Positions 1 to 7,491 of a DNA stretch of 17,919 bases are shown here, one piece after another (the first letter of the stretch is position 1; every line of letters starts with the position of its first letter). The position numbers and the translations under genes are program-made. Source of the stretch: JAWVZB01 sp033722375. Lineage in GTDB: Bacteria > Actinomycetota > Nitriliruptoria > Nitriliruptorales > Nitriliruptoraceae. Below the pieces are notes generated by a model that saw nothing but the letters and a program-made list of their open reading frames with translations, was not told the DNA's origin and did not search any database. Where the stretch lies: NCBI GenBank assembly GCA_033722375.1, contig JAWVZB010000068.1, positions 1 through 17,919 on the forward strand. The letters run 5' to 3'.

Positions 1-662
1 AACTCACGGGTCCGGAAGATGAAGTTGCCCGTCGTGATCTCGTTGCGGAACGACTTGCCCATCTGCGCGATACCGAACGGCACCTTCATGCGCGCGGTCC
101 GCTGGACGGTCGAAAAGTCCACGAACATGCCCTGGGCGGTCTCGGGGCGGAGCCACACGATCGAGCCCTCGTCCTCGAGGGGACCGTGGAACGTCTTGAA
201 CATGAGGTTGAAGTTGCGCGGGTCGGTCAGCTCACCGCCGCAGTCGGGGCAGACGATGGGGCCCTCCTCCCCCTTCGCCTCGGCCGCCTCCTCGAGGTGG
301 TCCATGCGCCAGCGCTTGTGGCAGTCCGAGCACTCGACCAACGGGTCGCTGAACGATTCGAGGTGGCCCGACGCCTGCCAGACCTCCGGCGCCATCATGA
401 TGGCGGACTCGAGGCCGACGATGTCGTCGCGGAGCTGGACCATGGAGCGCCACCACTGCTGCTTGATGTTCTCCTTGAGCTCCACGCCCAGGGGGCCGTA
501 GTCCCAGCTCGAGCGCAGCCCCCCGTAGATCTCGCTGGACGGGAACGCGATCCCCCGCTTCTTCGAGAGCTCCACGATCGTCGCCTGGTCGGCTTCGACG
601 GTCGGGGCGTCGGGCACGCCGGCGGACGTGGACGGGTCTTCGGGGCTGGTCTGGTCGGCCAT
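1..662 (-). CDS. glyS: Glycyl-tRNA synthetase (alpha2 type), N-terminal part, cut by window edge
   Basis: This class II synthetase charges tRNA-Gly with glycine in the cytoplasm. The minus-strand frame opens with ATG at 662 and stays open to base 1, giving about 220 residues; the C-terminal remainder lies outside the window. An N-terminal tail of about 25 residues is followed by EIYGGLRSSWDYGPLG, the signature of the homodimeric GlyRS family. Next come two CxxC pairs (CSDC and CPDC), a likely zinc site, and then RPETAQGMFVDF of class II motif 2 and FGIAQMGKSFRNE. The start is set by a purine-rich Shine-Dalgarno (RC of 671-680) about 8 nt upstream. The gene diverges from the thioesterase gene at 777. 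Identification is secure; only its full length is unknown. Confidence 0.95.
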   Translation of the reverse strand, partial: MADQTSPEDPSTSAGVPDAPTVEADQATIVELSKKRGIAFPSSEIYGGLRSSWDYGPLGVELKENIKQQWWRSMVQLRDDIVGLESAIMMAPEVWQASGHLESFSDPLVECSDCHKRWRMDHLEEAAEAKGEEGPIVCPDCGGELTDPRNFNLMFKTFHGPLEDEGSIVWLRPETAQGMFVDFSTVQRTARMKVPFGIAQMGKSFRNEITTGNFIFRTRE

Positions 663-670
663 GGGTGGTC

Positions 671-680
671 TCCTCCTCCG
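671..680 (-). promoter_or_regulatory. Strong Shine-Dalgarno of glyS
   Basis: The minus strand reads CGGAGGAGGA here, about 8 nt before the ATG at 662. This fixes the start of glyS and contrasts with the apparently leaderless genes elsewhere in the window. Confidence 0.7.
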
Positions 681-738
681 GTGCTGGCTGCACGGAGGTC
701 GGCAACGGGGGAACGAGGATCGGAGCTGCGGGTGGTCG

Positions 739-744
739 AGGTTA
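739..744 (-). promoter_or_regulatory. Putative -10 element of glyS (TAACCT)
   Basis: TAACCT on the minus strand fits the actinobacterial TAnnnT consensus and would give a leader of roughly 70 nt before the glyS ATG. No convincing -35 is visible. It sits beside the plus-strand -10 of the thioesterase gene, so the divergent promoters would be close to each other. Confidence 0.35.
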
Positions 745-760
745 CTGTCCGGCCGCCCGG

Positions 761-766
761 TAGCGT
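761..766 (+). promoter_or_regulatory. Putative -10 element of the thioesterase gene (TAGCGT)
   Basis: TAGCGT ends 10 nt before the ATG at 777, and no Shine-Dalgarno is seen in between. The transcript would have almost no leader. The -35 region is not recognisable. Confidence 0.4.
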
Positions 767-776
767 TCGCAACACC

Positions 777-1613
777 ATGGCCGACACCCCACCACGCAGC
801 GCGGACTTCGCCGCCGACACCGCCGTCGAACCGGCCGGCGGGGGCCGCTACACCGCCACGGTGACCGAGCGCTGGAACGTGCTCGGCGACACGGCACCCA
901 ACGGCGGGTACCTGATGGCCATCGCGGGGCGGGCCATGGCTCTGACGGTGGATCGCCCCGACCCGGTCGCGGTCACCGCCCACTACCTGCGCCCCGCCAC
1001 CGTCGGCGCGGCCGAGGTCGTGACCGAGATCGTCAAGGAGGGACGGCGCCTCGCCACCGTGCAGGCGGCGCTGCGTCAGGACGGCGAGGAGAAGGTCCGC
1101 CTCCTCGGCGCGTTCGGGGACCTGGCCGCGCTCGAAGGGCCCACCCACGACCACCGCCCCGCCCCCGACCTCCCGCCCCGCGAGGAGCTCATCGACGCGA
1201 ACGCGGCTGCCGACGAGCGGGGCGGATTCGCCCCGCAGATCCTGCGCCGCTTCGACATCCACCTCCCCCCCGAGATGATGGGGTGGACGGTGGGAAGGCC
1301 GCTCGGGCGGGGCGAGATCTCCGGCTACTGCCGCTTCGCCGGCGGCGAGCCGATGACCACCATCGGACTGCTCGCCCTGGCCGACGCGTTCCCGCCGGCG
1401 GTGTTCAACATGGGGGTCGAGGTCGGCTGGACCCCGACGGTCGAGCTCACGGTCCAGATCCGCAAGCGCCCCGCGCCCGGCTTCCTCCGCACCCGGTTCA
1501 CGACCAACAGCGTCACCGACGGGCTGCTGGAGGAGGACGGCGAGCTGTGGGACAGCGAGGGGGACCTGGTCGCACTGTCGCGCCAGACCGCCCTGGTCCA
1601 CCGGCCGTCCTGA
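777..1613 (+). CDS. TesB-like acyl-CoA thioesterase family protein (double hotdog)
   Basis: The 278-residue product looks like a TesB/4HBT_3-type thioesterase, which hydrolyses acyl-CoA thioesters in the cytoplasm; the substrate cannot be told from sequence. The length suits two fused hotdog folds. The N-terminal half carries WNVLGDTAPNGGYLMAIAGRA, in which NGGY-(L/V)-M/L before a hydrophobic helix is a hallmark of the first hotdog, followed by VAVTAHYLRPATVG. The second half has GYCRFAGGEPMTTIGLLALAD and VEVGWTPTVELTVQIRKRP, the usual second-hotdog strands. ATG 777 is preferred over the long upstream open frame, because that extension is antisense to glyS. The gene has no same-strand partner and converges with the transglutaminase gene, leaving a 15-nt gap. 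Confidence 0.8.
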   Translation: MADTPPRSADFAADTAVEPAGGGRYTATVTERWNVLGDTAPNGGYLMAIAGRAMALTVDRPDPVAVTAHYLRPATVGAAEVVTEIVKEGRRLATVQAALRQDGEEKVRLLGAFGDLAALEGPTHDHRPAPDLPPREELIDANAAADERGGFAPQILRRFDIHLPPEMMGWTVGRPLGRGEISGYCRFAGGEPMTTIGLLALADAFPPAVFNMGVEVGWTPTVELTVQIRKRPAPGFLRTRFTTNSVTDGLLEEDGELWDSEGDLVALSRQTALVHRPS

Positions 1614-1628
1614 CGCGCCGGGGGCCGG

Positions 1629-2504
1629 CTACTGCTGTTGTTGCTCCTGCGCTGAGCGGCGCATCTGGACCGTGACGTCGAGCTCGTGCTCGCTCGGACC
1701 GGTGTAGACCCCACGCAGCGGCGCGACGTCGTCGTAGTCGCGGCCGTGCCCGATCTTGATGTGGCGGACACCTACCTCCTGCCGGTTGGTGGGGTCGAGG
1801 CCGAGCCAGCCACCGCCGGGGATCGCGACCTCGGCCCAGGCGTGGGTCTGGACCTCGAGCTCGTCCTCGGCGGGGTCCGCCCCGCTCTCGTCGTACGCGA
1901 AGAAGTAGCCCGAGACGTACCGGGCCGGCACCCCGATGCTGCGGCACAGCGCCACCAGCAGGTGGGCGAAGTCCTGGCAGACCCCTTGCTGCTCTGCGAA
2001 GACGTCGTCGACCTCGACGCCGACGTAGGTGGCACCGGGTGTGTAGGTGCATCTGTTGGCGACCAGGCGGTGGAGCGCCAGCACGGTCCCGATGACGTCG
2101 TCGCCGTGCTCGCCCCGCTTGTCCTCGGCGGCGGCCGTGATGTCGGGCCCCCAGTCCACGTGGGCCGACCGTTCGAGGAACTCGAGGTGCCGGTCCCGGA
2201 AGGCGGGTGAAGCCATGTCCTCGAAGGTCGGCGATGCAGCGATCACGTTGGTGGGGCGGGTCTCGACCGATGCTTCGGCGATCACCTCGAGCGAGCTGTG
2301 TGGCAGCCGGACACCGAAGGCATCGACCCGGGTGCCCCAGTAGTCGACGTAGGAGACCAGCCGCGAGCTCGGGGTCGTGCGGACGTCGTAGTGGAGCACG
2401 TGCTGGCGGGCGTCGCTCGCCGGCGCGGCCCGGAGCTCGTTCGAGGACTCGACCACCGGGTCGTCGTAGGTGAAGGCGGTGCGGTAGCGGATGTCGAAGC
2501 GCAT
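1629..2504 (-). CDS. Transglutaminase-like cysteine protease family protein
   Basis: The 291-residue protein begins with the bacterial transglutaminase N-terminal beta domain (MRFDIRYRTAFTYDDPV, about residues 1-90). The transglutaminase-like core follows, with a complete triad: Cys176 in QGVCQDFAH, His221 in THAWAEV and Asp237 in LGLDPTN. Bacterial members of this superfamily are usually predicted peptidases or amide-bond-modifying enzymes; the true substrate is unknown. The stop of the upstream alpha-E gene overlaps the start (TGATG, one shared base), so translation is probably coupled. It is the third gene of an ATP-grasp/alpha-E/transglutaminase operon, an association known from many bacteria. 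The tail ends in QEQQQQ, an odd low-complexity end. No signal peptide is seen, so a cytoplasmic location is likely. Confidence 0.9.
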   Translation of the reverse strand: MRFDIRYRTAFTYDDPVVESSNELRAAPASDARQHVLHYDVRTTPSSRLVSYVDYWGTRVDAFGVRLPHSSLEVIAEASVETRPTNVIAASPTFEDMASPAFRDRHLEFLERSAHVDWGPDITAAAEDKRGEHGDDVIGTVLALHRLVANRCTYTPGATYVGVEVDDVFAEQQGVCQDFAHLLVALCRSIGVPARYVSGYFFAYDESGADPAEDELEVQTHAWAEVAIPGGGWLGLDPTNRQEVGVRHIKIGHGRDYDDVAPLRGVYTGPSEHELDVTVQMRRSAQEQQQQ

Positions 2505-3463
2505 CAGTTGGCCGCCACGATGTGGAGTCCCCCGGCCGGCGTGTGCCGGAAGAACTCGTCGGCCACCGCGTCCGACACCCGCGCGATCCCGTCCAGCAGG
2601 TCCTCGAGGAACCCGTGGAGCCCGGCGGCCAAGAGCTCACCCGCATGCGCGAACTCGACCGTCGAGCGGACCTGACCGAGCTGGCGACGTGCACGACCCT
2701 GCCGGTCGGCCGCCTCGACCTGTTGGAGGTAGCTCTCGGCGGCCTGGAGGCAGAAGAGAACGGAGCGGGGGAACTGCGGCGCCAGGAGCAGGAACTCGAG
2801 CACGTGCTCGGGATCCATCGACGAGCGGTAGGTGCGTCGGAAGGCCTCCGCGGCCGACACCGACTTGAGGATCGCGATCCAGGCGTGGAAGCCCAGGGCG
2901 GAGGGCTGGTCGACGATCGCGTCGAAGCGGACGTCGAGGAGCCGGCAGGTCATCTCGGCACGCTCGAGCATCCGCCCGAGCGACAGGAACCGCCAGCCGT
3001 CGTCCCGGGGCATGGTCTCCGCGGCGACCCCGGTGATGGTCTGCCCGCCCCGCTTCACCACACCGCACAGCTCGTACGGCTGCTGGAGATCGGCCGATAC
3101 GTCGCGGGCACGGAGCTCGAGGTGGAGCTGGTTCGCGGCCTCCCACAGCTCCGACGAGACGAGCTCGCGGACCGACCGCAGGTTCTCCCGGGCGCGTTGC
3201 ACCGACGACACGACGCTGCCTGGGTTGGTGCCGTCGACCAGCAGGAACCGGATGACCTCGGCGCGCTCGAGCGGCGCCCCGCTCGTCTCGAACGGTCCCG
3301 TGAGGTGCAGGACCTCGAGCACCTGCCGCCAGGCGATGCTCTCGTCCGCCTCCGTCGACTCGAGGAGCGTGTGGTAGGTGACGTCGACGAGCCGGGCGGT
3401 GTCCTCGGCCCGTTCGGCGTAGCGCCCCGCCCAGAACAGGTTCTCGGCCAGCCGTGCGAGCAC
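2504..3463 (-). CDS. Alpha-E domain-containing protein
   Basis: The 319-residue all-helical protein has the family's N-terminal signature LAENLFWAGRYAERAEDTAR and the central motif NPGSVVSSVQRARENLRSVR, followed by SELWEAAN. The alpha-E family has no established biochemical activity. Its members are almost always encoded next to a circularly permuted ATP-grasp protein and a transglutaminase-like protein, as here, so it is presumed to be a structural or regulatory partner of them. The start is GTG at 3463, which matches where homologues begin and has AGAGG upstream. It lies 26 nt downstream of the ATP-grasp gene and overlaps the next gene by one base. Confidence 0.9.
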   Translation of the reverse strand: MLARLAENLFWAGRYAERAEDTARLVDVTYHTLLESTEADESIAWRQVLEVLHLTGPFETSGAPLERAEVIRFLLVDGTNPGSVVSSVQRARENLRSVRELVSSELWEAANQLHLELRARDVSADLQQPYELCGVVKRGGQTITGVAAETMPRDDGWRFLSLGRMLERAEMTCRLLDVRFDAIVDQPSALGFHAWIAILKSVSAAEAFRRTYRSSMDPEHVLEFLLLAPQFPRSVLFCLQAAESYLQQVEAADRQGRARRQLGQVRSTVEFAHAGELLAAGLHGFLEDLLDGIARVSDAVADEFFRHTPAGGLHIVAAN

Positions 3464-3489
3464 GTCAGGTCCTCTCGTCGGTCAGCACG

Positions 3490-4944
3490 TCAGATCCGCT
3501 CGTCTTCGAGCACCCAGGTGTCCTTGGAGCCGCCGCCCTGGGACGAGTTCACGACCAGCGATCCCTTGCGCAGCGCGACACGCGTCAGTCCGCCCGGGAT
3601 CACCTCGACGGTCTCCCCGGTGATGACGAACGGGCGCAGGTCGACGTGGCGTCCCTCGAGCCGGTCCCCGATCAGGGTGGGATGGCGCGAGAGCTCCACG
3701 ACCTCCTGCGCGATGTAGCCGCGAGGATCCTCCTGGATCTGCTTGCGGAACGTGGCCAGCTCGTCGGCGGTGGCGGCGGGACCGATCAGCATCCCGTATC
3801 CGCCGGACCCGGCTACCGGCTTCACGACCAGCTCGTCGAGGCGGTCCAGCACCTCGGCCCGCTGGTCGTCGTCCCACAGCACGTACGTGGTCACGTTCGG
3901 GAGGATCGGGTCCTCACCGAGGTAGTAGCGGATCAGCTCCGGGACGTAGGCGTAGACGGCCTTGTCGTCCGCCACGCCGTTGCCGAAGGCGTTGGCGACG
4001 GTGACGTTGCCGGCCCGGGCTGCGTTGACGAGACCCGGAACCCCGAGGATCGAGTCGGGACTGAACACCACCGGGTCGAGGAAGTCGTCGTCGATGCGGC
4101 GGTAGATCACGTCCACCCGCTTGAGCCCCCGGGTGGTGCGCATGTAGACGACGTGCTCGTCGACGACGAGGTCACGCCCCTCGACCAGCTCGACCCCCAT
4201 CTGTCGGGCCAGGAAGGCGTGCTCGAAGTAGGCCGAGTTGTAGACGCCGGGCGTCAGCACGACCACCTGCGGCTCCTCCCCCGCCGACGCCGGCGCCACC
4301 TCACGCAGCGCCCGCAGGAGCGACTGGCCGTAGTGGTCGACGGGGCGTACGTGGTGCTCGGCGAACACCACCGGCAGCACGCGGGTCATCGCGGCCCTGT
4401 TCTCGAGCACGTAGGAGACCCCGCTCGGGTTGCGGAGGTTGTCCTCGAGCACGCGGTAGGTCCCGTCACCGTCACGAACGAGGTCGATGCCGGCCACGAG
4501 GCAGCGCGCCCCGTGCGGGGCGGGGATCCCGAACGCCTGACGGCGGTAGCCGTCGGCTGACACCACGAGCCAGCGCGGGACGATGCCATCGTTGATCGCG
4601 GCCCGCTCGCCGGCGTAGAGATCTTCCAGGAACCAGTTCAGAGCCGTGACGCGCTGGGTGAGTCCGGCGGAGATCTGCCCCCACTCGCTCGCGGAGATGA
4701 TGCGCGGGATCAGATCCAGCGGGAAGGTGCGTTCCACCCCCGAGTCGTCGCCGTAGACCGTGAACGTGATCCCCTGGGTCCGGAAGATCGAGTCCCGGAG
4801 CTGCTCGCGGCGCTGGAGCTCCTCGGGGTCGAACGCGCTGAGCCGCTCCGCGAGCCGGCGGTAGTGGTCCCGGAGCATCCCGTCGGACCCCACGGCCTCG
4901 TCGAAGAAGCCGTCGGTCTCGTACCCGTCGAAGATGTCACCCAC
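3490..4944 (-). CDS. Circularly permuted type 2 ATP-grasp protein
   Basis: The 484-residue protein belongs to the circularly permuted ATP-grasp family, predicted to form amide (peptide-like) bonds through an acyl-phosphate intermediate. Conserved stretches in order are FDGYETDGFFDE at the N-terminus, GIPAPHGARCLVAGIDLVRD, RVLEDNLRNPSGVSYVLENR, NAFGNGVADDKAVYAYVPEL, the glycine-rich loop VVKPVAGSGGYGMLIGP, and IAQEVVELSRHPT with HVDLRPFVITG. The substrate is unknown. It is the first gene of a three-gene minus-strand operon with alpha-E and transglutaminase-like genes. The GTG start at 4944 has no Shine-Dalgarno but a -10-like TAGCCT ends exactly 7 nt before it, so the mRNA is probably leaderless. 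No proteasome-like peptidase gene, which accompanies the module in some genomes, lies next to it here. Confidence 0.92.
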   Translation of the reverse strand: MGDIFDGYETDGFFDEAVGSDGMLRDHYRRLAERLSAFDPEELQRREQLRDSIFRTQGITFTVYGDDSGVERTFPLDLIPRIISASEWGQISAGLTQRVTALNWFLEDLYAGERAAINDGIVPRWLVVSADGYRRQAFGIPAPHGARCLVAGIDLVRDGDGTYRVLEDNLRNPSGVSYVLENRAAMTRVLPVVFAEHHVRPVDHYGQSLLRALREVAPASAGEEPQVVVLTPGVYNSAYFEHAFLARQMGVELVEGRDLVVDEHVVYMRTTRGLKRVDVIYRRIDDDFLDPVVFSPDSILGVPGLVNAARAGNVTVANAFGNGVADDKAVYAYVPELIRYYLGEDPILPNVTTYVLWDDDQRAEVLDRLDELVVKPVAGSGGYGMLIGPAATADELATFRKQIQEDPRGYIAQEVVELSRHPTLIGDRLEGRHVDLRPFVITGETVEVIPGGLTRVALRKGSLVVNSSQGGGSKDTWVLEDERI

Positions 4945-4951
4945 GCCACCG

Positions 4952-4957
4952 AGGCTA
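4952..4957 (-). promoter_or_regulatory. -10 element (TAGCCT) for a leaderless ATP-grasp transcript
   Basis: TAGCCT on the minus strand is separated by 7 nt from the GTG at 4944, so a start site at or beside the first base of the codon is expected. A recognisable -35 is lacking. It faces the deoC -10 at 4990-4995. Confidence 0.5.
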
Positions 4958-4989
4958 GGTCACCGCCACGCGGCGAGGGCGTCCCGACG

Positions 4990-4995
4990 TACCCT
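4990..4995 (+). promoter_or_regulatory. -10 element (TACCCT) for deoC
   Basis: TACCCT ends 9 nt before the ATG at 5005. No Shine-Dalgarno occupies the short interval, which suggests a leaderless or near-leaderless message. Confidence 0.45.
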
Positions 4996-5004
4996 CACAG
5001 GCAC

Positions 5005-5982
5005 ATGAGCCTGCCCACCGAACACCGCGCCGCCACCGGTCCGATCGCCGGTGACCTCGCTGACGCCACCAGCTCCGAGACCGCCCTGCGGCGGTTCCTC
5101 CTCGGGCTCCCGGGGGTCGATCAGGTGGGCGTCGAGGAGCGCGCCGCCGATCTCGCGACGCGGTCCATCAAGAAGGACTCGAAGCTCCAGGCACTGGACC
5201 TCGCGGTCCGGATGACCGATCTGACGACGCTCGAGGGCCAGGACACCCCCGGCAAGGTGCGGGCGCTGTGCACCAAGGCTCGCCGGCCGGACCCGTCCGA
5301 CCCCGACGTCCCACCGGTCGCCGCCGTCTGTGTCTACCCCGACCTCGTGGAGGTCGCCGCCGGGGAGCTCGAGGGGACCGGGATCCACGTCGCGTCGGTC
5401 GCGACCGGCTTCCCGAGCGGACGGACCACCCTCGAGGTCAAGGTCGCCGACACCGAAGCGGCGGTCGCGTCCGGCGCCGACGAGGTCGACATGGTCATCG
5501 ACCGCGGCGCGTTCCTGGCGGGGCGCTACGGCCAGGTCTTCGACGAGATCGTGCGGGTCAAGGACGCCTGTGGCAGCGCGCACCTCAAGGTCATCCTCGA
5601 GACCGGCGAACTGGCGACCTACGACAACGTCCGGCGGGCGTCGTGGCTCGCGCTGCTGGCCGGTGCCGACTTCATCAAGACCTCGACCGGGAAGGTCCAG
5701 CCCGCCTCGACGCGCCCCGTCACGCTCGTGATGCTCGAGGCGGTACGCGACTTCCACGAGATCACCGGGGAGCGTCGCGGGGTCAAGTCCGCGGGCGGGA
5801 TCCGCACCGCGAAGGACGCGATCCGCTACCTGGTGCTCGTCCACGAGATCGCCGGACCCGAGTGGCTGACCCCGGACCTGTACCGCTTCGGGGCGTCGAG
5901 CCTCCTCAACGATCTGCTGATGCAACGCAGCAAGCAGCTCACCGGCCGGTACGCGGGACGCGACTACTTCACCATCGACTGA
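5005..5982 (+). CDS. deoC: Deoxyribose-phosphate aldolase
   Basis: DeoC cleaves 2-deoxyribose-5-phosphate into acetaldehyde and glyceraldehyde-3-phosphate, the last step of deoxynucleoside breakdown. The 325-residue product keeps all key residues: Schiff-base Lys225 in DFIKTSTGK, proton-relay Lys261 in GVKSAGGIRTAKDAIRYL, and Asp162 in DEVDMVIDRG. Their spacing matches the family (E. coli D102, K167, K201). The N-terminal extension of about 60 residues makes it longer than the 259-residue E. coli enzyme but similar to the longer DERA-type branch. The ATG at 5005 is chosen because the open frame before it runs through the divergent ATP-grasp gene and the promoter. It begins a tight plus-strand operon with two aldehyde dehydrogenase homologues, the first directly after its stop, which suggests that the acetaldehyde produced is oxidised at once. 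Confidence 0.95.
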   Translation: MSLPTEHRAATGPIAGDLADATSSETALRRFLLGLPGVDQVGVEERAADLATRSIKKDSKLQALDLAVRMTDLTTLEGQDTPGKVRALCTKARRPDPSDPDVPPVAAVCVYPDLVEVAAGELEGTGIHVASVATGFPSGRTTLEVKVADTEAAVASGADEVDMVIDRGAFLAGRYGQVFDEIVRVKDACGSAHLKVILETGELATYDNVRRASWLALLAGADFIKTSTGKVQPASTRPVTLVMLEAVRDFHEITGERRGVKSAGGIRTAKDAIRYLVLVHEIAGPEWLTPDLYRFGASSLLNDLLMQRSKQLTGRYAGRDYFTID

Positions 5983-7491
5983 GTGACGAGCGGGACAACG
6001 ATGACCGACACGACCACGACAACCGAGGCAGTGCCTGACCTCGTCACACCGACCTGGGAGTACGCCCCGGCGCCGCAGGCACGGGACCTGGTCGACATCG
6101 CGTCGAGCTACGGACTGTTCATCGGCGGCGAGTTCGTCGATCCGATCGACGGCGGTTCGTTCAAGACCGTGAGCCCCTCCAGCGAGGAGGTCCTCGCCGA
6201 GGTGGCCGAGGCCGGATCCGAGGACATCGACCGGGCGGTCGGCGCCGCCCGCAAGGCGCACGGCACCTGGACCGGGCTGTCACCGGCCGAGCGCGGGAAG
6301 TACCTCTACCGGCTGGCCCGCATCATCCAGGAACGCGCCCGCGAGCTCGCTGTCCTCGAGACGCTGGACAACGGCAAGCCGATCAAGGAGACCCGCGACG
6401 TCGATCTCCCGCTCGTCGCGGCGCACTTCTTCTACTACGCCGGCTGGGCCGACAAGCTCCAGTGGGCCGGCTTCGGCCCCGACCCACAGCCGGTCGGCGT
6501 CGCGGGACAGATCATCCCCTGGAACTTCCCGCTGCTGATGCTCGCGTGGAAGATCGCCCCGGCGCTGGCATGCGGCAACACGGTGGTGCTGAAACCGGCC
6601 GAGACCACACCGCTGACCGCCCTGGCGTTCGCCGACGTCTGCCGGCAGGCCGACCTGCCCCCCGGCGTCGTCAACATCGTGACGGGAGCCGGCGAGACCG
6701 GCCGCCATCTCGTCGAGCACGACGGGATCGACAAGGTCGCGTTCACGGGTTCCACGGAGGTCGGCAAGGAGATCCAGCGCACACTCGCCGGCACCGAGAA
6801 GCGGCTGACACTCGAGCTCGGTGGGAAGGCCGCCAACGTCATCTTCGAGGACGCCCCGATCGACCAGGCGGTCGAGGGGATCGTCAACGGGATCTTCTTC
6901 AACCAGGGGCACGTCTGCTGCGCCGGCTCGCGCCTGCTCGTGCAGGAGTCGGTGCACGACGCCGTCGTCGAGCGGCTCAAGCGGCGCATCGGGACGTTGC
7001 GGCTCGGCGACCCGCTCGACAAGAACACCGACATCGGGGCGATTAACTCGAGCCAGCAGCTCAGCAAGATCACCGAGCTCGTGGCCTCGGGCCGTGACGA
7101 GGGCGCCGACGCCTGGCAACCGGCCTGTGACATCCCCGACAAGGGCTGGTGGTTCCCACCCACGGTCTTCACGAACGTGAGCCAGTCCAGCCGCATCGCC
7201 CGTGAGGAGATCTTCGGGCCCGTGCTGTCGGTCCTGACGTTCCGGACGCCCGACGAGGCGATCGAGAAGGCCAACAACACCCCCTACGGGCTGTCCGCCG
7301 GCGTCTGGACCGAGAAGGGCAGTCGGATCCTGTGGATGGCACAGCGGCTCCGGGCCGGCGTCGTGTGGGCCAACACCTTCAACCGGTTCGACCCCACCTC
7401 CCCGTTCGGTGGCTACAAGGAGTCCGGCTTCGGTCGCGAGGGCGGCCGGCATGGCCTCGAGCCCTACCTCCGCACCGGAGGTCAGGCATGA
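5983..7491 (+). CDS. Aldehyde dehydrogenase, catalytically complete (NAD(P)+-dependent)
   Basis: The 502-residue product is a full-length ALDH. Catalytic Cys312 lies in NQGHVCCAGSR, the general base Glu278 in TLELGGKAANVIF exactly 34 residues before it as in ALDH2, and the oxyanion-hole Asn181 in IIPWNFPLLML. The coenzyme motif FTGSTEVGKEI is also intact. Such enzymes oxidise aldehydes to acids. Given the place directly after deoC, acetaldehyde is a plausible substrate; this is inference. The start may be GTG 5983, abutting the deoC stop, or ATG 6001, which has GAGCGGGA before it; the first six residues are therefore uncertain. The stop overlaps the start of the next gene as ATGA, so the two proteins are probably made in a fixed ratio. 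Confidence 0.93.
   Translation: MTSGTTMTDTTTTTEAVPDLVTPTWEYAPAPQARDLVDIASSYGLFIGGEFVDPIDGGSFKTVSPSSEEVLAEVAEAGSEDIDRAVGAARKAHGTWTGLSPAERGKYLYRLARIIQERARELAVLETLDNGKPIKETRDVDLPLVAAHFFYYAGWADKLQWAGFGPDPQPVGVAGQIIPWNFPLLMLAWKIAPALACGNTVVLKPAETTPLTALAFADVCRQADLPPGVVNIVTGAGETGRHLVEHDGIDKVAFTGSTEVGKEIQRTLAGTEKRLTLELGGKAANVIFEDAPIDQAVEGIVNGIFFNQGHVCCAGSRLLVQESVHDAVVERLKRRIGTLRLGDPLDKNTDIGAINSSQQLSKITELVASGRDEGADAWQPACDIPDKGWWFPPTVFTNVSQSSRIAREEIFGPVLSVLTFRTPDEAIEKANNTPYGLSAGVWTEKGSRILWMAQRLRAGVVWANTFNRFDPTSPFGGYKESGFGREGGRHGLEPYLRTGGQA
7477..7482 (+). promoter_or_regulatory. Shine-Dalgarno GGAGGT inside the ALDH gene, serving the next gene
   Basis: GGAGGT lies 5 nt before the ATG at 7488, within the last codons of the active ALDH gene. 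This decides the start of the truncated homologue and shows that its translation is deliberately provided for, unlike that of a decaying gene. Confidence 0.75.

Noticed and set aside
663..738. T-box or other riboswitch in the glyS leader
   Set aside because: The likely leader is only about 70 nt, and I see no specifier loop, T-box core sequence or terminator/antiterminator pair.
186..776. N-terminal extension of the thioesterase to a start at 186
   Set aside because: The extension is antisense to glyS. The ATG at 777 follows a -10 element and begins a family-sized protein.
1617..1629. Hairpin GCCGG-GGG-CCGGC as a terminator between the thioesterase and transglutaminase genes
   Set aside because: The stem is only 5 bp and overlaps the transglutaminase stop. 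Such short GC palindromes are expected by chance at this base composition.
2522..4560. Long plus-strand frames opposite the alpha-E and ATP-grasp genes
   Set aside because: They have no recognisable motifs, and the opposite strand carries strongly conserved families.
4960..6261. A 433-codon minus-strand open frame
   Set aside because: It lies opposite deoC and the start of the ALDH gene, shows no domain, and covers the deoC promoter.
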